Shown here in pieces: positions 51,621 to 60,189 of a stretch of DNA of 64,000 bases. This DNA comes from Dechloromonas denitrificans (lineage in GTDB: Bacteria > Pseudomonadota > Gammaproteobacteria > Burkholderiales > Rhodocyclaceae): NCBI RefSeq assembly GCF_020510685.1, contig NZ_CP075185.1, positions 1,612,001 to 1,676,000 of the forward strand, written 5' to 3'. Under the pieces are notes generated by a model. It made no database searches, had not been told where the DNA came from, and worked only from the letters and a program-made list of their open reading frames with translations. The position numbers and the translations under genes were made by a program. Every line of letters starts with the position of its first letter. The stretch's first letter is position 1.

Positions 51621-54600
51621 TTAAGCCGGGGTGTGGGCCGGAGCAATCGGCGCTTCGTGGTGGGTGGCCGAGTGCAGCTTGTGGCGCTTGTCCAGCGTGC
51701 GGAGCAGGACATAGAAGGTCGGCGTCAGGAACAGGCCGAAAGTGGTCACACCGAGCATGCCGAAGAAGACGGCGATGCCCATCGCGTGGCGCATTTCCGA
51801 ACCGGCGCCGGTCGAGGTGACGAGCGGGATGACGCCCATGATGAAGGCGATCGAGGTCATCAGGATCGGGCGCAGCCGCAGCCGGCTGGCGTCGATTGCC
51901 GCCTGCAGCGGCGTCGCCCCCTGCAGTTCCAGCTCGCGGGCGAACTCGACGATCAGGATGGCGTTCTTGCAAGCCAGGCCGACCAGCACCATCAGCCCGA
52001 TCTGGGTGAAGATGTTGTTGTCGCCGCCGGTCAGCCAGACGCCGGTCAGCGCGGCGAGGATGCTCATCGGCACGATCATGATCACGGCCAGCGGCAGGGT
52101 CAGGCTTTCGTACTGCGCGGCGAGAACCAGGAAGACGAGCAGCAGGCTGATCGGGAAAACCCAGATGCCGGCGTTGCCGGCCAGGATCTTCTGGTAGGTC
52201 AGGTCGGTCCACTCGAACTTGACGCCGCGCGGCAGGGTTTCCGCCGCGATTCGTTCGGCCGCCGCCTCGGCCTGCGCCGACGAAAAGCCGGGGGCCGGGC
52301 CGCCGTTGATGTCGGCGGCGGTGTAGCCGTTGTAGCGGACGACCATTTCCGGGCCGAAAGTGGTGTGCACCTTGACCAGCGAGGAGAGCGGCACCATCTC
52401 GCCGAGGTTGTTGCGCGTCTTCAGTTGCAGGATGTCCTCCGGGTGAGCGCGGAACGGCGCGTCGGCCTGGGCGCGGACCTGGTAGGTGCGGCCGAAGCGG
52501 TTGAAGTCGTTGACGTACAGCGAGCCGAGGTAGATCTGCATGGTGTCGAACACGTCGGTCACCGAAACGCCTTGCTGCTTGGCCTTGACGCGGTCGAGAT
52601 CGACGTCGAGCTGCGGCACGTTGATCTGGTAGCTGGAGAACATCGGTCCCAGCTCAGGCGCCTTGGCGGCCGCTGCCATGAAGGCATTGGCGGCGGCGTT
52701 GAGTTCGGCATAGCCGACCGCGCCGCGGTCCTCGATCTGCATCTTGAAGCCGCCCACGGTGCCGAGGCCCATCACCGGCGGTGGCGGGAAGACGGCGATG
52801 AAGGCTTCCTGGATCGCCGAATACTTCTGGTTCAGCGCCCCGGCGATGGCGCCGGCCGAGAGTTCCTGACCGTGCCGCTCGTCGAAAGGCTTCAGCGTGA
52901 CGAAGACGATGCCGGCGCTCGAGCTGTTGGTGAAGCCGTTGATCGACAGGCCGGGGAAGGCGACGGCGCTTTCGACGCCGGGCTGGGCCAGGGCGATCTC
53001 GCCCATCTTGCGGATCACCGCCTCGGTACGGTCGAGCGAGGCGCCGTTCGGCAGTTGCGTGAAGCTGATCAGGTACTGCTTGTCCTGGGCCGGTACGAAG
53101 CCGCCGGGTACCAGGTAGGAGATGCCGACGGTCAGCCCGAGCAACACGGCATAGACGCCCATCGCCGAAGCTTTGCGACCGATGACGCCGGTGACGCCGC
53201 GGCCATAGTTCTCGGAAGCGCGACCGAAGAAGCGGTTGAAGGCGGCGAAGAAACGACCGAAGAAGCGGTTCATCTGCCGTGTCAGCCAGTCCGGCTTTTC
53301 GCCGTGGCCCTTGAGCAGCATGGCGGCGAGCGCCGGCGACAGGGTCAGCGAGTTGAAGGCCGAGATCACCGTCGAGATGGCGATGGTCATCGCGAACTGC
53401 TTGTAGAACTGGCCGGTCAGGCCGGTCATGAAGGCAAGCGGTACGAAGACGGCGACCAGGGTCAGCGCGATGGCGATGATCGGCCCGCTGACTTCGCGCA
53501 TCGCCCGGTAGGTGGCTTCGCGCGGTGTCAGCCCGGCCTCGATGTTGCGCTCGACGTTCTCGACGACGACGATGGCGTCATCGACGACGATGCCGATCGC
53601 CAGCACCATGCCGAACAGCGACAGGGCGTTGATCGAGTAGCCGAAGCCGAGCATCAGCGAGAAGGTGCCGACGATGGAAACCGGCACGGCGAGCAGCGGG
53701 ATGATCGAGGCGCGCCAGGTCTGCAGGAAGACGATGACGACCAGCACGACCAGGGCGATGGCTTCGAGCAGGGTATGGACGACGGCCTTGATGCTGGCCC
53801 GGACGAACTGCGTCGGGTCATAGACGATGCGGTACTCGACCGAGGCCGGGAATTCCTTCGACAGCTCGGCCATCGCCTCGCGGACCTTCGACGAAACGTC
53901 GAGCGCGTTGGCGCCGGGCGCCTGGAAGATGGGAATAGCGACCGCCGGCTTGTTGTCGAGCAGCGAGCGCAGGCCGTATTCGGAAGCTGCCAGCTCGATG
54001 CGGGCGACGTCGGCGAGGCGCGTCACGGCGCCGTCCGGCGAGGTCTTCAGGACGATCTCGCCGAATTCACCTTCGCTTTGCAGACGGCCTTGGGCATTGA
54101 CGTTGAGCTGCAGCGGCACGTCCGGGCCACTCGGCGAGGCGCCGATGACGCCGGCCGCGACCTGGACGTTCTGCTCGCGGATGGCGCGCACCACCTCGGC
54201 GGCGGTCAGGCCGCGCTGGGCGACCTTCTGCGGATCGAGCCAGACACGCATGGCGTAGTTGCCGGAACCGAACAGGCCGACTTCGCCGACGCCCTGGATG
54301 CGGGCCAGCCGATCCTTGACGTTGAGCACCGCGTAGTTGCGCAGGTAGGTCATGTCGTAGCGGTCGTCGGGCGAGATCAGGTGCACCACCATGGTCAGCG
54401 TCGGCGAGCTCTTGATGGTTGTCACGCCGAGTCGCTGGACATCCTCGGGCAGCCGCGGCAGGGCCTGCGCGACGCGGTTCTGGACCAGCTGCTGCGCCTT
54501 GTCGGGATCGACGCCGAGCTTGAAATTGACCGTCACCGTCAGGTTGCCGTCGCTGTTGGCCTGCGACTGCATGTAGAGCATGTTCTCGACGCCGTTGATC

Positions 54601-54809
54601 GACTCCTCGAGCGGCGAGGCGACGGTTTCGGCGATCACCTTGGGGTTGGCGCCCGGGTACTGGGCGCGCACCACCACCGAGGGTGGCACGACTTCCGGGT
54701 ACTCCGAGATCGGCAGCTGGAACAGCGCCAGCACGCCGGCGAGCAGCAGCAGGATGGAGAGCACGCCGGCGAAGATCGGCCGGTCGATGAAAAATTTTGA
54801 AATGTTCAT
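51621..54809 (-). CDS. RND multidrug efflux pump inner-membrane subunit (HAE1, MexF/CeoB-like)
   Basis: 1062 residues, normal HAE1 length. Start MNISKFFIDRPIFAGVLSILLLL, porter-domain loops (YPGANPKVIAETVASPLEESINGVENMLYM) and the proton-relay helix 4 motif GIVVDDAIVVVENVERN with the Asp pair. An unusual run of small residues (MGLGTVGGFKMQIEDRGAVG) and a C-terminal repeat follow (GLACKNAILIVEFARELE with Lys). High similarity in style to MexF/OqxB/CeoB pumps exporting chloramphenicol, quinolones and trimethoprim. Confidence 0.94.
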   Translation of the reverse strand: MNISKFFIDRPIFAGVLSILLLLAGVLALFQLPISEYPEVVPPSVVVRAQYPGANPKVIAETVASPLEESINGVENMLYMQSQANSDGNLTVTVNFKLGVDPDKAQQLVQNRVAQALPRLPEDVQRLGVTTIKSSPTLTMVVHLISPDDRYDMTYLRNYAVLNVKDRLARIQGVGEVGLFGSGNYAMRVWLDPQKVAQRGLTAAEVVRAIREQNVQVAAGVIGASPSGPDVPLQLNVNAQGRLQSEGEFGEIVLKTSPDGAVTRLADVARIELAASEYGLRSLLDNKPAVAIPIFQAPGANALDVSSKVREAMAELSKEFPASVEYRIVYDPTQFVRASIKAVVHTLLEAIALVVLVVIVFLQTWRASIIPLLAVPVSIVGTFSLMLGFGYSINALSLFGMVLAIGIVVDDAIVVVENVERNIEAGLTPREATYRAMREVSGPIIAIALTLVAVFVPLAFMTGLTGQFYKQFAMTIAISTVISAFNSLTLSPALAAMLLKGHGEKPDWLTRQMNRFFGRFFAAFNRFFGRASENYGRGVTGVIGRKASAMGVYAVLLGLTVGISYLVPGGFVPAQDKQYLISFTQLPNGASLDRTEAVIRKMGEIALAQPGVESAVAFPGLSINGFTNSSSAGIVFVTLKPFDERHGQELSAGAIAGALNQKYSAIQEAFIAVFPPPPVMGLGTVGGFKMQIEDRGAVGYAELNAAANAFMAAAAKAPELGPMFSSYQINVPQLDVDLDRVKAKQQGVSVTDVFDTMQIYLGSLYVNDFNRFGRTYQVRAQADAPFRAHPEDILQLKTRNNLGEMVPLSSLVKVHTTFGPEMVVRYNGYTAADINGGPAPGFSSAQAEAAAERIAAETLPRGVKFEWTDLTYQKILAGNAGIWVFPISLLLVFLVLAAQYESLTLPLAVIMIVPMSILAALTGVWLTGGDNNIFTQIGLMVLVGLACKNAILIVEFARELELQGATPLQAAIDASRLRLRPILMTSIAFIMGVIPLVTSTGAGSEMRHAMGIAVFFGMLGVTTFGLFLTPTFYVLLRTLDKRHKLHSATHHEAPIAPAHTPA

Positions 54810-54821
54810 GGCCGTGTGTCC

Positions 54822-55982
54822 TTAGCCCTTGCTGGCGGCCGGTGCGGCGCCGCCCATCGGGACGAGATTGGGGGTCACCGGGTCGCCGGGCCGCACGCGC
54901 TGCAGGCCGTTGACGACGATGCGTTCGCCGGCCTTGAGGCCGCTTTCGACAACGCGCAGCCCGTCCTGGATGCTGCCCAGCTGGATTTCGCGGTAGGCCG
55001 TCTGGTTGCTTTCGCCGACGACCAGTACGAAACGCTTGGCCTGGTCGGTGCCGACCGCCTTCTCGTCGATCAGCAGCGCATCGCGCTGGCTGGCGGCGCC
55101 GAGCCGGATGCGAGCGTAGAGGCCGGGGACCAGCTTGCCGTCCGGGTTGTCGACCAGGGCGCGCAGGCGGATGGTGCCGGAGGTGCTGTCGAGGCGGTTG
55201 TCCACCGAACTCAGCTTGCCTTCCCGCGAGTAACCCTCATCGTCGGCCAGCCCGAGGTGGATGGGCAGGGCCTTGCCCTGGCTGCCGTTGACCACCTTGA
55301 GATAGCTTTGCTCGTCGACATCGAAGGCGGCGTAGATGCGGTCGGCCGAGACCAGCGAGGTCAGGGCCGGGCCGTTGCCGGGCGCGACCAGGTTGCCGAC
55401 GGTGACTTCGGCGCGCGAGACGCGGCCGGCGATCGGTGCCGTGATGCGGGTGTATTCGAGATTGAGCTGGGCGACGTTGAGTGCCGCCTTGGCTGCCTGC
55501 AGGTTGGCCTTGGCTTCGCGGGCGGCATTCTGCTTCTCGTCGAAGTCGCGGCGGGCGATGGCGTTTTCGGCCAGCAGGCGCTCGCCGCGCGCCAGGTCGC
55601 TGGCGGTGTAGGCGGTGCGGGCTTCCATGGCGGCGAGCTGGGCTTCGGCGCGCGCCACTTCGGCGGCGAAGGGGCGCGGGTCGATGGTGAACAGCAGGTC
55701 GCCCTTCTTGACCAGGCTGCCATCCTTGAAATGCACGGCAGTCAGTATGCCGGAGACCTGCGGGTGGATCTCGACCCGCTCGACGGCTTCGAGGCGGCCG
55801 GAGTACTGCTGCCATTCGGTGACGGCGCGGCTGGCGACGGCGGCGACATCGACCGTCGTGGCGGCCGGCGCGGCGACGGCCGGGGTGGCGGCGGCCTGGT
55901 GATAGACGGCGAGACCGCCGCCGACCGAGAACAGGCCGGCTAGCGCGGCGGCCAGGATAAGGCGTTTTTGACGTTGGGGCAT
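54822..55982 (-). CDS. RND efflux periplasmic adaptor (MexE/CeoA-like)
   Basis: 386 residues. N-terminal anchor or signal (RLILAAALAGLFSVGGGLAVY), lipoyl halves and coiled-coil hairpin (VEIHPQVSGILTAVHFKDGSLVKKGDLLFTIDPRPF ... RITAPIAGRVSRAEVTVGNLV), beta-barrel and membrane-proximal domains (GLYARIRLG). No lipobox, so it is anchored by its N-terminal helix. It is 12 bases upstream of the pump gene. Confidence 0.93.
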   Translation of the reverse strand: MPQRQKRLILAAALAGLFSVGGGLAVYHQAAATPAVAAPAATTVDVAAVASRAVTEWQQYSGRLEAVERVEIHPQVSGILTAVHFKDGSLVKKGDLLFTIDPRPFAAEVARAEAQLAAMEARTAYTASDLARGERLLAENAIARRDFDEKQNAAREAKANLQAAKAALNVAQLNLEYTRITAPIAGRVSRAEVTVGNLVAPGNGPALTSLVSADRIYAAFDVDEQSYLKVVNGSQGKALPIHLGLADDEGYSREGKLSSVDNRLDSTSGTIRLRALVDNPDGKLVPGLYARIRLGAASQRDALLIDEKAVGTDQAKRFVLVVGESNQTAYREIQLGSIQDGLRVVESGLKAGERIVVNGLQRVRPGDPVTPNLVPMGGAAPAASKG

Positions 55983-56104
55983 GGTGGTTCCTCTTTAGTT
56001 TTGAATGACTGTTTTCGATTTCAGCGTTCGCTGGGGGTGTGGCTCAGCGTAGGCGGGGAAGGCATTTCAGGGGATACCCGTTCCTCGCCATTGCTTGCCT
56101 GATC

Positions 56105-56935
56105 CTACAAATTCAGTGGGTGCCTGGGCGGCGGGGCTTCCCACAGCCGGCGGCGAAGGAAATGGGCGATTTCATCGAGCGCCGGCTGGTGCACGGCGAG
56201 CGCCGCATGGGTAACCTTGGCAAAGCGCACGACCTGGGTCGGCACGCCGGCGGCGATCAGTGCCGCGGCGTATTTCTCGGCTTCGTTGTGCAGCACGTCG
56301 CATTCGGCGGTGACGATCAGCGCCGGCGGCAAGCCGGCCTGGCGCACCGAGGCCAGCGGCGAGGCGTAGGGATGCAGGCGCTGGCGCGACTGCGGCAGAT
56401 ATTGGCTGTAGCAGGTGGCACAGGTCGCGGCGCTGAGATCGGAATTGAGCTTGGCACCGTCGCCGAGCCGGGTCATGCTCGGGTCGAGCATCGGCCCGAC
56501 CAGCACCTGGGCGACGATAGCCGGGCCGTTGCGGTCGCGGGCGATCAACGTCAATGCGGCGGCCAGGTTGCCGCCGGCATCGTCGCCGGCCACCGCCAGC
56601 CGGCGGGCATCGCCACCCAGGCCGGCGGCATGCGCGGCCAGCCACAAGGCCGCGGCGTGGGCATCTTCCGGCGCCGCCGGGAAAGGTCGGGCCGGGGCCA
56701 GCGCGTAGCCGACGGCCAGCACCAGCGCCGGGCAATGCTCGGCGATGAAACGGGCCGGCCGGTCGGCATCGTCGAGGCAGCCGCCGATGAAGCCGCCGCC
56801 GTGGAAATAGATGACGACGGGCAGGCTGGTCGTGCTGGCTGCCGGCCGGTACAGACGCAGGGCAATCGGCGCGGTCGGGCCGGCGATAGTGAAATTCACC
56901 GGCTGGCTGGTCGTCGTGGCGGGGCTTGCTTCCAT
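56105..56935 (-). CDS. HSL-type alpha/beta hydrolase-like protein (LlpE-like) with Asp in place of nucleophilic Ser
   Basis: 276 residues from the ATG at 56935; no strong ribosome site is visible, and an upstream GTG at 57058 cannot be ruled out. Oxyanion motif FHGGGF (residues 44-49). The nucleophile motif, normally GDSAGG, reads GDDAGGN, with Asp-119 (codon GAT) at the Ser position. The acid (AECDVL) and His (VTHAAL) positions remain. A lipase-like gene in front of an RND pump recalls llpE in the Burkholderia ceoR-llpE-ceoA-ceoB-opcM operon. The protein may bind rather than hydrolyse a ligand. Confidence 0.82.
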   Translation of the reverse strand: MEASPATTTSQPVNFTIAGPTAPIALRLYRPAASTTSLPVVIYFHGGGFIGGCLDDADRPARFIAEHCPALVLAVGYALAPARPFPAAPEDAHAAALWLAAHAAGLGGDARRLAVAGDDAGGNLAAALTLIARDRNGPAIVAQVLVGPMLDPSMTRLGDGAKLNSDLSAATCATCYSQYLPQSRQRLHPYASPLASVRQAGLPPALIVTAECDVLHNEAEKYAAALIAAGVPTQVVRFAKVTHAALAVHQPALDEIAHFLRRRLWEAPPPRHPLNL

Positions 56936-57003
56936 CGTGGTCGGGGCAGCGAAAACTGCCGGAAATTGGGATGGAGCTATTGTCGGAATTATTTGTAACG
57001 GGA

Positions 57004-57048
57004 TAAACCGGTGTATTTCGACAATACTATTCAATGTCAACAAACAAT
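57004..57048. promoter_or_regulatory. 45-base element upstream of the efflux operon, shared with 60121-60165
   Basis: TAAA, TGTATT, GACAA, TATTC and AAACAAT occur at exactly the same spacings as at 60121-60165, upstream of the LysR gene. It lies ~70-115 bases before the hydrolase ATG. The spacing and AT-rich character fit a LysR-type binding region. Confidence 0.6.
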
Positions 57049-57058
57049 CATGTCGCAC

Positions 57059-57387
57059 ATTTTCCCGCTACCCACAATATTTAGGCAGACGGTCCGTCTG
57101 CCGCAAGCAGGGCAGCAACAAGCTATGGACGATTGGCCATTTCCAGAAAGGAGAGAACACTATTCATGGCGCGACATGGAACGGCCAAGTTCGCGGTCGT
57201 TCTGGTGCCATTGGCACTGCGCGCCATTCAGGCCGGGGCGTTGCGCCGTCTGGTCGCGGAATCGGCTCGCCCCGTACGGGCGAGTGATCCAGTCCGGCCT
57301 CGCCCCTTATTGCATAGTCAAGTCCACGCTGATCGTCAGATCGAGCGCCAACACCAGCAAGAGGCAGGGCGCGGCACCCGCCGAGGT
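57059..57387. other. 329-base gap without a recognisable gene
   Basis: It lies between the efflux promoter region and the end of the nitroreductase gene. A plus-strand frame from an ATG at 57166 has an AAAGGAG 11 bases upstream but resembles no family and runs into the antisense of the nitroreductase. In the related ceo layout a LysR gene occupies this place, so the stretch may be what is left after its loss or relocation. Confidence 0.35.
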
Positions 57388-58023
57388 TTACTTCACCTCG
57401 CTGACGAACCGGTCGCGGGGTCTTCTGATCTTTTTGAGATTGACCAGCCAATCCTGATCGGCATCCCGATAACCCAGCGGCAGGATGGTCACGCTCCTGA
57501 GCCCCTTGGCTGGCAGCCCAAGGATGTCATCCAGTGCCTTGGGATCGAAGCCTTCCATCGGCGTGCTATCCGCTTCTTCGAACGCCGCCGCGACCAGCGC
57601 CACCCCCAGGCCGATGTAGGCCTGTCGGGCCGCATGCTGGTAGTTTTCCTCGGCGTTACGTGGCGGGTACATCCCCAGAAGCATGGCGCGGTAGTTTTCC
57701 CAGCCTTCGTTCCCGCCGCCGCGTTCTTCGTTGGTCAGATCGAACATCATGTTGATCCGCTCCGCCGTGTAGTTGTCCCAGGCGGCGAATACCAGCAGGT
57801 GCGAGCAGTCAGTGACCTGCGCCTGATTCTTCGCGATGGCCTGGATCTTTTCCCTGATCCCGGGATTGGTTACGACGATGACCTCGTAGGGCTGCAAGCC
57901 GCTGGAGGTCGGGGCCAGCCGTATGGCCTCAAGAATGCGCTCGACCTTTTCCTGCGGTACGATTTTTTGCGGCAACATTTTCTTCGTTGCATAACGCCAG
58001 TTCAATTTCTCGATCAAGTCCAT
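57388..58023 (-). CDS. Nitroreductase family NAD(P)H oxidoreductase (NfsB-like)
   Basis: 211 residues from the ATG at 58023 with GAGGAAG upstream. FMN-binding start LNWRYATKKM and RLAPTSSGLQPYEVIVV, later QAYIGLGVALVAAAFEEADSTPMEGFDPKALDDILGL and LPLGYRDADQDW. It reduces nitroaromatics and quinones. Last gene of a minus-strand set with a quinone oxidoreductase, a SnoaL-like protein and a Rid-like protein. Confidence 0.92.
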   Translation of the reverse strand: MDLIEKLNWRYATKKMLPQKIVPQEKVERILEAIRLAPTSSGLQPYEVIVVTNPGIREKIQAIAKNQAQVTDCSHLLVFAAWDNYTAERINMMFDLTNEERGGGNEGWENYRAMLLGMYPPRNAEENYQHAARQAYIGLGVALVAAAFEEADSTPMEGFDPKALDDILGLPAKGLRSVTILPLGYRDADQDWLVNLKKIRRPRDRFVSEVK

Positions 58024-58121
58024 TCTGTTCTTCCTCAACGTGATTAATGAAAACCAGGGCCCGGCCTGGGGGCCCGGCTGCTGATCGCGGGAATCCACCA
58101 GACCGGGCGGGACTCAAGGGG

Positions 58122-58529
58122 TCAATCCGGCAGACGAACGGTTAACTCCAGCTCGACTTGCAGATCGGGCGCGGCCAAGGCCGCGACGCCGACGCCGGTA
58201 ATGCAGGGCTGCGCACCGCCAAACATTGCCAGCAGCGGGGGGAATATCTGATTCAGTCTTTCAGGCGTCAGATCGGTCATGAAGCAGCGCGCGATCACGA
58301 TGTCCTTGGGTGTCGCGCCAAGAGCGAGCAGAGCGGCTTTGGCGTTATCCGCCACGATCTTCATTTGCTCAACCAGATCGGCAGGCGCCGGTTCGCCATT
58401 GGGACGCCAGGCCACTTGCCCGGAAATGTAAGCCATGCGGCCCGGTTCAACGATGGATATCTGCGAGTAGCCCATGGCTGCCGAGTTCGGCAAGGAGGGC
58501 GGGTTCATGCGAGTGATAGTCTGGGTCAT
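58122..58529 (-). CDS. Rid (YjgF/YER057c/UK114) family protein, non-canonical
   Basis: 135 residues. Fold markers are MAYISGQVAWRPNGEPAPADLVEQMKIVADNAKAALLALGAT, IVIARCFMTDL and a final VELELTVRLPD. The Arg that binds the imine substrate in true RidA (AR-S-C near residue 105) is replaced: here the segment reads GAQPCITGVGVAAL, so imine deaminase activity is doubtful. Its start overlaps the SnoaL-like gene stop by four bases. Confidence 0.87.
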   Translation of the reverse strand: MTQTITRMNPPSLPNSAAMGYSQISIVEPGRMAYISGQVAWRPNGEPAPADLVEQMKIVADNAKAALLALGATPKDIVIARCFMTDLTPERLNQIFPPLLAMFGGAQPCITGVGVAALAAPDLQVELELTVRLPD

Positions 58530-58894
58530 GGGGTTTCCTGTTGGTTGTCGAGAATCAGGGTCGTCTCCTCGATTCGGGCAAAGCGCCCATCGGGGTCTCG
58601 CTGTGCAAAAACATACACTTCCTGGCGAATCCGCTCTCCGTCGTGCCTGACCAGATCGACGATATGGCGTTCCGCGTAGCGTTCGCCATCAACGAGTTCA
58701 TCGAGAACAGTGATCGTGGCGTGCTTGACGATCTCGCGGAGACGGACGATGCGCGCGAAAAATGCGGGGCGGTCGTCCCAGCTTCCGTTTGTGCGTTGGC
58801 GAAAATCCGGGCCGAAGTGCCGGTCGATGGCTTCGTCTGCAGAAAGCTGCGGGTTGTTGAACAGGTCTTCGATGGCTTCTTTGATGGTGCTCAT
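58526..58894 (-). CDS. SnoaL-like / NTF2-fold polyketide cyclase-type protein
   Basis: 122 residues from the ATG at 58894 (GGAA at suitable distance; another in-frame ATG at 58903). The single NTF2-like domain has IDRHFGPDFRQRTNG, FFARIVRLREIVKHATITVLDELVDGERYAERHIVDL and a beta-strand end. Such proteins are small ligand-binding or isomerase-type proteins. It overlaps the Rid-like gene. Role unknown. Confidence 0.83.
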   Translation of the reverse strand: MSTIKEAIEDLFNNPQLSADEAIDRHFGPDFRQRTNGSWDDRPAFFARIVRLREIVKHATITVLDELVDGERYAERHIVDLVRHDGERIRQEVYVFAQRDPDGRFARIEETTLILDNQQETP

Positions 58895-58953
58895 TGAGGT
58901 CATTTCCGGCGGGTAGTTGATGGGTTCGAGATCGGGTTGCGAACGGCTCTGCC

Positions 58954-59973
58954 TCACCGGACGGTGAGCACGATCTTGCCCTGGATATGCCCGCGGGCAG
59001 CGCGTTCGTGGGCCTGGCGCGCATCGGCAAGCGGAAACGTGCTGTCGATGGCGACGCGAATTGCACCGCTATCGAGCAAGCGTCCGAGTTCTGCAAGCTG
59101 TGGGCCATTCGAGCGCACCTGGGTGGCCGAGACCGTGATGCCCTGCTTCTCGGCCTCTGCGGCAGCGGAAAAGCCGAGGGGAAAGATTGGGAACAAGGCG
59201 CCACCAGTCTTCAGCGTGGGCAGGAAACGACCGCTGGTCGGGCCGCCAACTGCGTCGATGACGAGATCGACGTTGCGGGCGACCGCCTCGGGAGCAACTT
59301 TGGTGTAGTCAATGAATTCGTCGGCACCGAGATCGTGCAGGAACGCTTCATGTTCCCCCGATGCCACCGCGATGACGTGCGCCCCTTTCAATTTTGCGAT
59401 CTGCACCGCGAAGTGCCCGACGCCGCCTGCGGCACCATTGACGAGCACGGTCTTGCCGGCGAGCGGTACTGGCTCATGCCGGTTCGGCTGCAGCGGGTTC
59501 GCTTCATCGTGCCCCAGTTTGATCATGAACTGCCAGGCGGTGAGCAGCGACATCGGCGCTCCGGCGGCATGCACGTAATCGATGCCAGCCGGCTTGAACG
59601 CAACTTCCGACGCTGGCACGCTGACGTATTCCGCATAGCCCCTGCTATCTCCGGCAAGGCCACTGGGAAAGCGAACCATCGCATACACCTCGTCGCCGAC
59701 GGAGAATTCCCTGACATCATCGGCGACCGCCGCGACAACGCCCGCCACGTCCGTCCCCAGAATGACAGGAAAGGATACCTGCGGCTGCCACTCAGGGGGC
59801 AGCATCTTGTACCCGTTGCGCAGGTACCAGTCGGGTGGGTTCAGGCCAATCGCGTGTACGCGAACGAGTACTTCGCCCGGCTGCAACTCGGGCATCGGCG
59901 CATCCTCGTAATGCAGCACCTCAGGGCCACCGAATTCGTGCTGCCGAATCGCTTTCATTGTGTTTGACGCCAT
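58954..59973 (-). CDS. NADP-dependent zinc-free quinone oxidoreductase (MDR superfamily)
   Basis: 339 residues. Start MKAIRQHEFGGPEVLHYED, GroES-like domain with LGTDVAGVVAAVADDV, and Rossmann motif VLVNGAAGGVGHFAVQIAKLKGAHVIAVASG. The zinc-binding Cys residues of alcohol dehydrogenases are absent, so this is the zeta-crystallin/QOR type. First gene of the redox set and divergent from the LysR gene at 60190, its probable regulator. Confidence 0.92.
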   Translation of the reverse strand: MASNTMKAIRQHEFGGPEVLHYEDAPMPELQPGEVLVRVHAIGLNPPDWYLRNGYKMLPPEWQPQVSFPVILGTDVAGVVAAVADDVREFSVGDEVYAMVRFPSGLAGDSRGYAEYVSVPASEVAFKPAGIDYVHAAGAPMSLLTAWQFMIKLGHDEANPLQPNRHEPVPLAGKTVLVNGAAGGVGHFAVQIAKLKGAHVIAVASGEHEAFLHDLGADEFIDYTKVAPEAVARNVDLVIDAVGGPTSGRFLPTLKTGGALFPIFPLGFSAAAEAEKQGITVSATQVRSNGPQLAELGRLLDSGAIRVAIDSTFPLADARQAHERAARGHIQGKIVLTVR

Positions 59974-60120
59974 TACTCTGTCCTTTCAGTGCGGATGCTC
60001 AAGCTCAACATAGGCGAGCAATTCAGGGGGAAGCATCCGATCGGTTGATGAGTGGCGTGCTCCGCTTGGGCTGGAGCAGAAGTGCCAGTGGGACGATTTT
60101 GGGCATTATTCTCCAATGGA

Positions 60121-60165
60121 TAAAGATATGTATTCTGACAACATTATTCGGTAAGATTAAACAAT
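60121..60165. promoter_or_regulatory. 45-base element upstream of LysR gene, shared with 57004-57048
   Basis: It lies 25-69 bases before the LysR start and ~150 bases before the divergent quinone oxidoreductase. Identical blocks TAAA, TGTATT, GACAA, TATTC and AAACAAT with the same spacings as the element in front of the efflux operon 3.1 kb away. Probably bound by this LysR protein. Confidence 0.6.
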
Positions 60166-60189
60166 ATCAACGACCAAAGATGGGCGACG

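Noticed and set aside
51573..54800. A 1075-codon open frame on the plus strand opposite the RND pump gene
   Set aside because: Its sequence is Arg/Gly/His/Asp-rich with no family pattern; it is the GC-driven mirror of a textbook RND pump on the other strand.
57166..57450. A possible small plus-strand gene with a ribosome site before an ATG at 57166
   Set aside because: The product is Arg/His/Gln-rich, matches no family and continues into the antisense of the nitroreductase.
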